From Aquisalimonas sp. 2447 (GTDB lineage: Bacteria > Pseudomonadota > Gammaproteobacteria > Nitrococcales > Aquisalimonadaceae), in the NCBI RefSeq assembly GCF_012044895.1, contig NZ_CP050695.1, forward strand, positions 3,626,501-3,690,500: 64,000 nucleotides of DNA, read 5' to 3'. A program made the position numbers and the translations under genes. Of this stretch, positions 49,918-58,401 are shown piece by piece. Position 1 is the first letter of the stretch. The number at the start of each line of letters is the position of its first letter. The notes under the pieces are model-generated. The model saw only the letters and a list, made by a program, of their open reading frames with translations. It was not told the origin of the DNA and did no database searches.

Positions 49918-52563
49918 ATGAGCGAGCGAACCGCTGCTGACCAGCCCCTGCGCGAAGACATCCGCGAACTCGGGGAGCTGCTCGGCGAGGTAATCCGGGA
50001 ACAGGGCGGCGAGCCCCTGTTCAACACCGTCGAAACCGTGCGACGGCTGGCCAAGCAGGCCCGTGCCGGCGACGACGACGCAGCCCGTGAACTCGAAGAG
50101 ACGCTCACGGGCCTGGAGGATGAGCGCATCATGCCCGTGGTGCGTGCCTTCTCGCACTTTCTCAATCTCGCCAACATTGCCGAACAGCACCACCGCGTGC
50201 GGCGCAGCCGCGCCTGGGCGCGCGCCCCGGACTCCGGCCCCCTGCGCGGCTCCCTGGAGGAAGGCTTCGAACGGGTCGCTGCCACCACCGAACCCGACGA
50301 CCTCTATGCAGCGGTGTGTTCCATGCAGGTGGGGCTGGTGCTGACCGCCCACCCCACGGAGGTCACCCGGCGGACCCTGCTGCAGAAGCACAACAACATC
50401 GCCAGCACCCTGGAGACCCAGGACCGGCAGGACCTCACGCCGGAGGAGTCCGGTGCGCTGGCGCAGTCCCTCAAGGGCGAAGTGACCGCCGCCTGGTACA
50501 CCGACGAGATACGGCAGCGCCGGCCCTCGCCGCTGGATGAGGCCCGCTGGGGCTACGCCGTGGTCGAGCAGACCCTGTGGGACGCCATCCCTCGCCATGC
50601 CCGGCGCATGGACCGCATGCTCCACCACTACACCGGCCGCGGCCTGCCGCTGGACGTGTCACCCATCCGTTTCGGTTCGTGGATGGGCGGCGACCGCGAT
50701 GGCAACCCGCGGGTCACCGCCCGGGTCACCCGGGACGCCTGCCTCATGGCCCGCTGGCAGGCGGCCAGCCTGTACGAAAAGGAGATCGGCCAGTTGATCT
50801 CCGAACTCTCGCTGCAGTGCCGGGACTCGGAACTGAGCGAACAGGTGGGCGATGCCTGGGAACCGTACCGGGTCATGCTCAAGCGCGTCCGCGCCCGGCT
50901 GCGGCTCACCCTGCGCTGGCTGGAGGCGCGCCTGGAGGGCAAAACAGCCCCGGAGGGCGAGATCTACCGGGACGCCGAGGACCTGCGCAGGCCGCTGCTG
51001 GCCTGCTACCACTCGTTGCACCGCTGCGGCGCCGGTGTGGTGGCCGACGGCCGGCTGCTGGACCTGCTGCGGCGGCTGAGCTGCTTCGGTCTGACGCTGA
51101 TGCGCATCGACATCCGCCAGGAGGCCGGCCGCCACGCCAGCGCCCTGGCGGCGATCACCCGGGAGCTGGACCTGGGCGACTACGCCGCCTGGGACGAGTC
51201 CGCCCGCCAGGCGTTCCTGATCCGCGAGTTGAACAATCCCCGCCCGCTCATCCCCCGCGGCTTCCAGCCGGACGAGGAAGTCCAGGAGACCCTGGATACC
51301 TTCCGGGTCATCGCCGAGCAGGGCCCGGAGAGCCTGGGTGCCTACGTCATCTCCATGGCGGCGACGCCATCGGACATTCTGGCGGTGGAACTGCTGCAGA
51401 AAGAGGCAGGGGTGAAGCACTACCTACGCGTGGTGCCCCTGTTCGAAACCCTGGACGACCTCAATGGCGCCGAGGACTGCCTTGAGCGGTTGCTGGAGAT
51501 CGACTGGTATCGTCAGCGGATCGGCGGCCACCAGGAGGTGATGATCGGCTACTCCGACTCCGGCAAGGATGCCGGCCATCTCACCGCCGCCTGGGCGCTT
51601 TACCAGACGCAGGAGCGGCTGGTGGCCTGCTGTCGCCGCAACAATGTCAAGCTCACCCTGTTCCACGGCCGCGGCGGCTCCATCGGCCGCGGCGGCGGTC
51701 CCACCCACGCCGCCATCCTGTCGCAGCCACCGGGCTCGGTACAGGGCAGCCTGCGGGCCACCGAGCAGGGGGAGGTCATCCAGGCGAAGTTCGGCCTGCC
51801 GGGAATCGCCCTGCGCAATCTCGAGCTCTACACCACCGCGGTCCTGGAGGCGACCCTGCAGCCGCCGCCGGAACCGGAACAGAGCTGGCGGGATCTCATG
51901 GACCAGCTCTCCGGCGTCGCCGTGGAGAACTACCGCGGCATGGTCCGCCATACCCCGGAATTCGTTGACTACTTCCGCTCGGCCACGCCAGAGCAGGAGA
52001 TCGCCGGTCTCACCATCGGCTCCCGGCCGGCGAAACGTCGCAAGGAAGGCGGTGTGGAGAGTCTGCGGGCGATCCCGTGGATTTTCAGCTGGACCCAGAC
52101 CCGCCTGCTGTTGCCGGCCTGGCTGGGTGTCGGCGAAGCGCTCGCCCACGCGCAGAAAGAGGGCCGCACCGAGGAATTGCAGACCATGTTCCGGGACTGG
52201 CCATTCTTCCACGCCTTCCTGGACATGGTGGAGATGGTGCTGGCCAAGGGCGACCCGGACGTGGCCGCCATGTATGACCGCCGCCTGGTACCGGAAGGGC
52301 TGCAACCCCTGGGACAGGATCTGCGCGGGCGCTACCGCACTACCCTGAACAGCGTGCTGACCGTCACCGGCCACGAGCGGCCGCTATCGGATTTCCCCGT
52401 GGTCCGGCGCTCGGTGGACGTGCGCAACCCGTACGTGGATCCGCTCAACCGGCTGCAGGTGGAGCTGCTGCACCGGGTCCGCCACCGTAACGAGGAACAC
52501 CTGCGCAAGGCGCTGCAGGTATGCATCAACGGCATCGCGGCAGGCATGCGCAACACCGGGTAA
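49918..52563 (+). CDS. ppc: Phosphoenolpyruvate carboxylase
   Basis: 881 residues, the normal size. It makes oxaloacetate from PEP and bicarbonate. Catalytic His in VLTAHPTEVTRRTLLQKHN, GSWMGGDRDGNP, GYSDSGKDAGHLTAAW, FHGRGGSIGRGGGPT and the C-terminal LRKALQVCINGIAAGMRNTG are all intact; the terminal NTG is the family end. I start at ATG 49918, with GAGG upstream; the open frame to 49846 reads through a repeat. It follows icd by 142 nt, so the two main TCA feed and control points are neighbours. Confidence 0.96.
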   Translation: MSERTAADQPLREDIRELGELLGEVIREQGGEPLFNTVETVRRLAKQARAGDDDAARELEETLTGLEDERIMPVVRAFSHFLNLANIAEQHHRVRRSRAWARAPDSGPLRGSLEEGFERVAATTEPDDLYAAVCSMQVGLVLTAHPTEVTRRTLLQKHNNIASTLETQDRQDLTPEESGALAQSLKGEVTAAWYTDEIRQRRPSPLDEARWGYAVVEQTLWDAIPRHARRMDRMLHHYTGRGLPLDVSPIRFGSWMGGDRDGNPRVTARVTRDACLMARWQAASLYEKEIGQLISELSLQCRDSELSEQVGDAWEPYRVMLKRVRARLRLTLRWLEARLEGKTAPEGEIYRDAEDLRRPLLACYHSLHRCGAGVVADGRLLDLLRRLSCFGLTLMRIDIRQEAGRHASALAAITRELDLGDYAAWDESARQAFLIRELNNPRPLIPRGFQPDEEVQETLDTFRVIAEQGPESLGAYVISMAATPSDILAVELLQKEAGVKHYLRVVPLFETLDDLNGAEDCLERLLEIDWYRQRIGGHQEVMIGYSDSGKDAGHLTAAWALYQTQERLVACCRRNNVKLTLFHGRGGSIGRGGGPTHAAILSQPPGSVQGSLRATEQGEVIQAKFGLPGIALRNLELYTTAVLEATLQPPPEPEQSWRDLMDQLSGVAVENYRGMVRHTPEFVDYFRSATPEQEIAGLTIGSRPAKRRKEGGVESLRAIPWIFSWTQTRLLLPAWLGVGEALAHAQKEGRTEELQTMFRDWPFFHAFLDMVEMVLAKGDPDVAAMYDRRLVPEGLQPLGQDLRGRYRTTLNSVLTVTGHERPLSDFPVVRRSVDVRNPYVDPLNRLQVELLHRVRHRNEEHLRKALQVCINGIAAGMRNTG

Positions 52564-52571
52564 CCGGCACC

Positions 52572-52641
52572 GTAGGAGCGGCTTCAGCCGCGACCGGTCT
52601 TGATGCAGGCTCTGGAAGGTCGCGGCTGAAGCCGCTCCTAC
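52572..52641. repeat. Inverted pair of GGAGCGGCTTCAGCCGC palindromes
   Basis: Left arm 52572-52595 (GTAGGAGCGGCTTCAGCCGC then GACC) and its exact inverse at 52618-52641 are separated by 22 nt. It lies between ppc and pyrE. The GTAGGAGCGGCTTCAGCCGC sequence is widespread in gammaproteobacteria. Confidence 0.9.
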
Positions 52642-52693
52642 GCTGGCGCCCATCCGGTTTGGGGATCTCGGCAACGACAACGGAAACGGCTCA

Positions 52694-53335
52694 ATGCACG
52701 ATTACCAACGCGAATTCCTCGACTTCGCCCTGGAGCAGAATGTGCTCCGGTTCGGCGAATTCACGCTGAAGTCCGGGCGCGTCAGCCCCTACTTCTTCAA
52801 TGCCGGCCTGTTCAACACCGGCGCGACGCTGGGGGCCCTGGGACGCTACTACGCCCGCGCCATCACCGCCTCCGGCATCGGCTTCGACATGCTCTTCGGC
52901 CCCGCCTACAAGGGCATCCCCCTGGCCAGCGCCACCGCCGTGGCCCTGGCCGCCCATCACGGCCGGGACGTGCCCTGGGCGTTCAACCGCAAGGAGGCCA
53001 AGGACCACGGCGAGGGCGGCACCATCGTCGGCGCACCACTGGTCGGACGGGTGCTGGTGATCGATGACGTCATCTCGGCGGGCACGTCGGTGGCGGAATC
53101 CGCTGACATGATCGGCGCAGCCGGTGCGGAACTGGCTGGCGTCGCCATCGCCCTGGACCGCAAGGAGCGCGGCAGCGGCGAGCGGTCGGCGGTCCAGCAA
53201 GTGCGGGACCAGTACGGCGCGCCGGTGGTGCCCATTGTTGACCTGGATGATCTGGTCACCTGGCTGGCGGAGCGCGGCGACCGGGATGCGGCGCTGGCGG
53301 CGATCCGCGACTACCGCCAGCGCTACGGGGCCTGA
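52694..53335 (+). CDS. pyrE: Orotate phosphoribosyltransferase
   Basis: 213 residues. It joins orotate and PRPP to OMP in pyrimidine synthesis. PRPP motif [17 protein letters not shown], substrate loop [17 protein letters not shown] and the N-terminal [20 protein letters not shown] are diagnostic. Palindromic elements lie on both sides. In Pseudomonas pyrE is next to argB, algC and dut; here those genes are 4-8 kb away on the opposite strand. Confidence 0.96.
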   Translation: MHDYQREFLDFALEQNVLRFGEFTLKSGRVSPYFFNAGLFNTGATLGALGRYYARAITASGIGFDMLFGPAYKGIPLASATAVALAAHHGRDVPWAFNRKEAKDHGEGGTIVGAPLVGRVLVIDDVISAGTSVAESADMIGAAGAELAGVAIALDRKERGSGERSAVQQVRDQYGAPVVPIVDLDDLVTWLAERGDRDAALAAIRDYRQRYGA

Positions 53336-53379
53336 GGTCGCCGCGACCCCACCGGTGCGCTTCAGCGCATTGCAGCCTT

Positions 53380-53450
53380 GTAGGGCGGATCTTCAGATCC
53401 GCCGTGAGTGCCAAGCCGCGGGTAACGGCGGATCTGAAGATCCGCCCTAC
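53380..53450. repeat. Inverted pair of GGCGGATCTTCAGATCCGCC palindromes
   Basis: Arms at 53380-53403 and 53427-53450 are exact inverses (GTAGGGCGGATC-TTCA-GATCCGCC) with a 23-nt spacer containing GCCAAGCCGCGGGTAAC. It lies in the convergent gap between pyrE and the hydrolase; a half element, GTAGGAGCGGCAT, follows at 53459. Confidence 0.9.
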
Positions 53451-53500
53451 GCGTGGCTGTAGGAGCGGCATTGCAGACCGCCTGACGCCCCCGGTAACGG

Positions 53501-54331
53501 CTACCGCTCCAGCGTCCGCAGCCACTCCGCGATGCCCCGGGTGTACTCCTCGCGGCTCTGCAGGAACCCGGTGTTATGATCCCCGCTGATCTCCAGGAAC
53601 TGCCTCGGCTCCGGCGCCGCGTCGTAGACCGCACGACCATGGTGGATGGGAATGATCTCGTCCTCGGGGCTGTGAACCACCAGAACCGGCACCTCCACGT
53701 CGCGGATGTAGTCCCGGGTGGGATAGTGGATGCGGGCGAGCAGCCGCACGGGGAAGATCGGGTAGAGTTCCGCGCCCCGGTCCGGCGCCGAGGTGAACGC
53801 CGACTCCAGGATCACGCCGCCCACGTCCCGCTCGGAAGCCACCCGCGCCGCCACCGCCGCACCCAGGGAACGCCCGAAGGCGATGATCTCTCCGGGCGAT
53901 ACACCGCGCTCGTCCACCAGGTAACGCCAGGCCGCGTCACCGTCCCGGTACAGCCCGTCCTCGGACGGGCTGCCCTCGCTGCGCCCGTAGCCGCGGTAGT
54001 CGATGATCAGGGTGGCCAGACCGAGGTCGTGGAAGATCTCCAGACTGTCCAGCCGATGACTGATATTGCCGGCGTTGCCGTGGAAGAACACCACGGTGTA
54101 TCCGGCGCCGTCCTCCGGTGCCGGCAGGTACCAGCCGTGCAGGGAAACATCGTCCGCCGTGCGCAGCTGCACATCCTCCCACTGCAGGCCGATGTCCGCC
54201 GGCGTGGCCATGAGCTCGCGGCCCGGCACACCGGGCAGATGGATCAGCCGGGACTGCATCCCGTAGAGTAGGAGCATGAGACCGAGATACAGACCCAACC
54301 CGGTGAGCGCGATCACGGTGATGACGCCCAT
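53501..54331 (-). CDS. Membrane-anchored alpha/beta hydrolase (BEM46/ABHD13-like)
   Basis: 276 residues. An N-terminal membrane helix (about 4-24, ITVIALTGLGLYLGLMLLLY) is followed by the hydrolase: HGNAGNISHRLDS oxyanion region, GRSLGAAVAARVAS with the nucleophile Ser, Asp in LVVHSPEDEIIPIHHG and His in ISGDHNTGF. This is the BEM46-like group, of mostly unknown substrate. I favour ATG 54331, which has GCGAGGTGCC upstream; ATG 54361 is possible. It diverges from the next gene with the two start codons overlapping in CATG. Confidence 0.86.
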   Translation of the reverse strand: MGVITVIALTGLGLYLGLMLLLYGMQSRLIHLPGVPGRELMATPADIGLQWEDVQLRTADDVSLHGWYLPAPEDGAGYTVVFFHGNAGNISHRLDSLEIFHDLGLATLIIDYRGYGRSEGSPSEDGLYRDGDAAWRYLVDERGVSPGEIIAFGRSLGAAVAARVASERDVGGVILESAFTSAPDRGAELYPIFPVRLLARIHYPTRDYIRDVEVPVLVVHSPEDEIIPIHHGRAVYDAAPEPRQFLEISGDHNTGFLQSREEYTRGIAEWLRTLER

Positions 54332-55472
54332 GGCACCTCGCTTGCGTGGGGTTCTGGTCATACTGCTTCTGGCCCTGTCCGTGCTCCACGTCACCGGGTG
54401 CGGCAGCGTGCACCGGAGCTACGAGAGCATGCTGCTCCTCGGTGATGTCCAGTCCGGCGACGATGACAGCCGGTTGAAAGCCATAACGGCCGATCCGGAG
54501 CGCTCCACGGTATCGTACACGGTGGATGATCGCGACCATGTGGCCGATGTCTACCGGCCCGGGGACCGTGACGCGCGCGGCACCCTGGTGCTGATCCACG
54601 GCTTTACCGAACACGGCCGCCGCGATCCGCGGCTGGTGGAGTTTGCGAACAGCATGGCACGCAGTGGCTTCGTGGTAGTGACTCCGGACGTGGAAGGACC
54701 GAAGACCATGGCCGTCGGCCTGGACGACGCCAGGGACATCGGCGACACGCTGAAGCAGGTCACGGCGGGGACCGACCTGCCGGCAGAGCCACCGGTGGGA
54801 GTCATGGCGTTCAGCTTCGCCGTGGGTCCCAGCATTATCGCCGCCAAGGATCCGCAGGTGGCCGACCAGATCGGTTTTCTGGTGGCGGTGGGCGGCTACT
54901 ACGACATGGTGGACGCCATTACCTACGTGACCACCGGCTACGACCCGGTGGCCGGCGAACAGGGCGAAGTGGCCGAGCCACGCCGGGAAGGCAAATGGGT
55001 GGTGCTGCTCAGCCAGCTGGATCGCATTGCCGACGACCGCGACCGGCAGCTGCTGCGACGCATCGCCGAGCGGCGCATCGACACCCCGTGGGCCGACGTG
55101 GATGACGAGGTGGAACAACTGGGCGACGAAGGCGCGGCCGTATACGCACTGATCACCAATACCGACCCGGAGCAAGTGGATGAACTCCTGGCCGGCCTGC
55201 CCCCGGACGTGCGTCGCCAGATCGACGGGCTCGATCTGGCCCGGCGGGATCTGTCCCGCCTGCAGGCGCAGTTGGTCCTGGTGCACGGCACCGATGACGA
55301 CGTCATCCCCATCGGACACAGCAAGCGACTCCAGGCGGCCGTGGGCGAGGATCAGGCGCGGCTATTCCCTGCCGCCGGCCTGTACCACGTGGATGTTTCC
55401 CCGGGGCTGCGGGACGGCTGGCAACTCTGGCGTGCCACTGCGCACGTGCTCTACCTTGCCGACCGCCACTGA
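54330..55472 (+). CDS. Alpha/beta-hydrolase lipoprotein
   Basis: 380 residues. A lipoprotein signal (MAPRLRGVLVILLLALSVLH then VTGC, Cys24) puts it on a membrane facing the periplasm. The hydrolase core has LVLIHGFTEHGRRDPRLVEF, a degenerate elbow GVMAFSFAVG where the usual GxSxG has Ala before the Phe-Ser, the acidic GTDDDVIPIGHSK and His in LYHVDVSPG. Catalysis is plausible but the first Gly of the elbow is missing. ATG 54330 is preferred because it gives the lipobox directly. Its ATG shares CATG with the divergent hydrolase. Confidence 0.83.
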   Translation: MAPRLRGVLVILLLALSVLHVTGCGSVHRSYESMLLLGDVQSGDDDSRLKAITADPERSTVSYTVDDRDHVADVYRPGDRDARGTLVLIHGFTEHGRRDPRLVEFANSMARSGFVVVTPDVEGPKTMAVGLDDARDIGDTLKQVTAGTDLPAEPPVGVMAFSFAVGPSIIAAKDPQVADQIGFLVAVGGYYDMVDAITYVTTGYDPVAGEQGEVAEPRREGKWVVLLSQLDRIADDRDRQLLRRIAERRIDTPWADVDDEVEQLGDEGAAVYALITNTDPEQVDELLAGLPPDVRRQIDGLDLARRDLSRLQAQLVLVHGTDDDVIPIGHSKRLQAAVGEDQARLFPAAGLYHVDVSPGLRDGWQLWRATAHVLYLADRH

Positions 55473-55493
55473 TACTGACTGCGGAGACTGTGC

Positions 55494-56495
55494 ATGTGGA
55501 CGCTTCCGGAACTGCCCGTCCAGCGTGAACTCCGGCGCATTGCCATCATCACCAGTGGCGGTGACGCACCTGGCATGAACGCGGCAGTCCGCGCCATCAC
55601 CCGTACCGCCGGTTCCCGTGGCATCGAGACCCTCGGCGCCGATCGCGGCTACAGCGGCCTGGTGCACGAGCCGCTGCGGCCACTGAGCATGAGCTCGGTG
55701 GGCAGTATCCTGCAGCGCGGCGGCACCATCCTGAAAACCGACCGCTGCGAGGCATTCATGGACCCCGCGGTACGGCTGCAGACTGCCGATGCCCTGCGTG
55801 CCCAGGGCGTGGACGCCCTCATCGTCATCGGCGGTGACGGCTCCCTCACCGGTGCACACCACTTCTTTGCCGACACGGGCCTGCCGGTGCTCGGGCTCCC
55901 CGGCACCATCGACAACGACATCGTCGGCACCGACGACAGCATCGGCTTCGATACGGCGGTGAACACCGCCCTGGAGGCCATCGACCGCATCCGCGACACG
56001 GCCCACTCCCACGACCGGCTGTTCCTGGTGGAGGTCATGGGCCGCAGTTCCGGGTTCATCGCCCTGTCCGTCGGCATTGCCGGCGGTGCGGAGGCCATTC
56101 TGCTGCCGGACGAGGCCGTCAACGCCGAGACTCTGCTGGCGCGCATGGCTCAGACACGCACGCGGGAGAAGGCAAGCAGTCTGGTGGTGGTGGCCGAAGG
56201 AACGGACCCAACCTACACCACCCGTCTGGCGGCGGATCTCGGTGCCCAGGGGCGCCCCGCCCGCGCCTGCATCCTCGGCCATATTCAGCGCGGCGGCAGC
56301 CCCAGCGGGCACGACCGGGTACTCGCCTCGGTGCTGGGCGCCAGCGCAGTGGATCACCTGCAAGCGGGATACAGCGATATCATGCTGGGGATCCGCGAGG
56401 GTGCCATCGCCAGGACGGCGCTGGAGCGTATCGGCCACGAACGCAAGAAGCTGCCCGAGGCGTGGCTTGCGCTGGCCAGTACGCTGGCCTCTTAG
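55494..56495 (+). CDS. pfkA: 6-phosphofructokinase
   Basis: 333 residues. It phosphorylates fructose 6-phosphate. The N-terminal IITSGGDAPGMNAAVRAI, the IGGDGSLTGA loop (a Gly where PPi enzymes have Asp, hence ATP-type), LPGTIDNDIVGTDDSIGFDT with the catalytic Asp, and VMGRSSGFIALSVGI are all present; HIQRGGSPSGHDRVLAS follows. The PGTIDND form, not PKTIDND, also supports ATP use. It is 21 nt after the lipoprotein gene and may be co-transcribed. Confidence 0.93.
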   Translation: MWTLPELPVQRELRRIAIITSGGDAPGMNAAVRAITRTAGSRGIETLGADRGYSGLVHEPLRPLSMSSVGSILQRGGTILKTDRCEAFMDPAVRLQTADALRAQGVDALIVIGGDGSLTGAHHFFADTGLPVLGLPGTIDNDIVGTDDSIGFDTAVNTALEAIDRIRDTAHSHDRLFLVEVMGRSSGFIALSVGIAGGAEAILLPDEAVNAETLLARMAQTRTREKASSLVVVAEGTDPTYTTRLAADLGAQGRPARACILGHIQRGGSPSGHDRVLASVLGASAVDHLQAGYSDIMLGIREGAIARTALERIGHERKKLPEAWLALASTLAS

Positions 56496-56609
56496 TTGGT
56501 AGCGGCCACGAACTGTGGAATTCGTCGCTTTTTCGCAACAGGTTTCCAGTGGATAATGAAGCCCTCGCGCCGAGGTCGCCCCTTCCCTGACCCCGGGCAC
56601 GGAGGACAC

Positions 56610-57266
56610 ATGCGAGCACAGAAACCAACGGCGCAACGACTGACCACACTGGCAACCGGGCTGGTACTGGCGTTGGCGCCGCTGACGGCGCCTCTGGCCG
56701 ACGAGCTCTACCGCTGGACCGACGACGACGGTAACGTCCACTACAGCGACACCTTGCCGGCGAACAAGGCCCCGGACGCGCGGGACATCTACGACCGTGC
56801 CGGCCGGCACCTGGAGCGCGTGGACGCGGCGCTGTCCGAGGAAGAGCGGGAACTGGAGCGCGAGCGCGAACGCCAGGAGCAGGAGGCCGAGGAGCTACGC
56901 CGACGTCAGGCCGCGGAACAGGCTGAATACGACCGCATGTTGCGGCACACGTTCACCAGCGTCGAGGCCATTCAGGAGGCGCGGGATGAACGTATCGAGA
57001 ACCTGCGCTCCAGTGTCCAGCTGGCCCGCAGCCGCATCACCCGCCACGAAGAGGAACTGGAGCGGCTACGCGAGGAGGCGGCGCAACAGGAGCGCGTCTC
57101 CGGCGGCAACCCCAAGCCGGTACACGAGCGCATCGAGGAGATCCAGGCCCGGGTGGACCGGCAGGAAGGGTTCATCCAGCGCCGCCAGGCCGACAAGGAC
57201 GAAATCCGCCGGACCTTCGGCAATCACATTGAGCGCTTCCGTGAGCTCCAGGCGGAAGAGGACTGA
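56610..57266 (+). CDS. DUF4124 periplasmic coiled-coil protein
   Basis: 218 residues. A signal peptide (LTTLATGLVLALAPLTAPLA, cleavage near residue 31) leads to the DUF4124 motif ELYRWTDDDGNVHYSDTLP, then a long charged coiled coil (EEERELERERERQEQEAEEL onward to about 190). DUF4124 is a small beta unit common in gammaproteobacterial envelope proteins; role unknown. GGAGGACAC precedes ATG 56610. The TGA is immediately followed by the argB stop on the other strand, with no bases between. Confidence 0.88.
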   Translation: MRAQKPTAQRLTTLATGLVLALAPLTAPLADELYRWTDDDGNVHYSDTLPANKAPDARDIYDRAGRHLERVDAALSEEERELERERERQEQEAEELRRRQAAEQAEYDRMLRHTFTSVEAIQEARDERIENLRSSVQLARSRITRHEEELERLREEAAQQERVSGGNPKPVHERIEEIQARVDRQEGFIQRRQADKDEIRRTFGNHIERFRELQAEED

Positions 57267-58190
<924 letters not shown>

Positions 58191-58208
58191 TCAGGTGTCG
58201 GTCATGAA

Positions 58209-58350
58209 GGTGCATCTTGATGCACCGTCGGAACCTCTGCCGTGCCGCCGCAACCCGCCGTAGGGTGGACCTTCAGGTCCACCATTGAAGCTTTCGCTGA
58301 CCCCCTCGGCCGGCATGTCGGAGGAAGGTGGACCTAGAGGTCCACCCTAC
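58209..58350. repeat. Three palindromic elements of two stem types
   Basis: GGTGCATC-TTGA-TGCACC type at 58209-58226; GTAGGGTGGACC-TTCA-GGTCCACC at 58260-58283; and its inverse at 58327-58350 (GGTGGACCTAGAGGTCCACC, then CTAC). The last has CTAGAG at its centre in place of CTGAAG. They fill the gap between argB and algC; no gene is present. Confidence 0.85.
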
Positions 58351-58401
58351 GCCCCCCGACGGCCCTACCGGCCGACCGACGGCTCAGCTCGGCGGTCCCC
58401 G

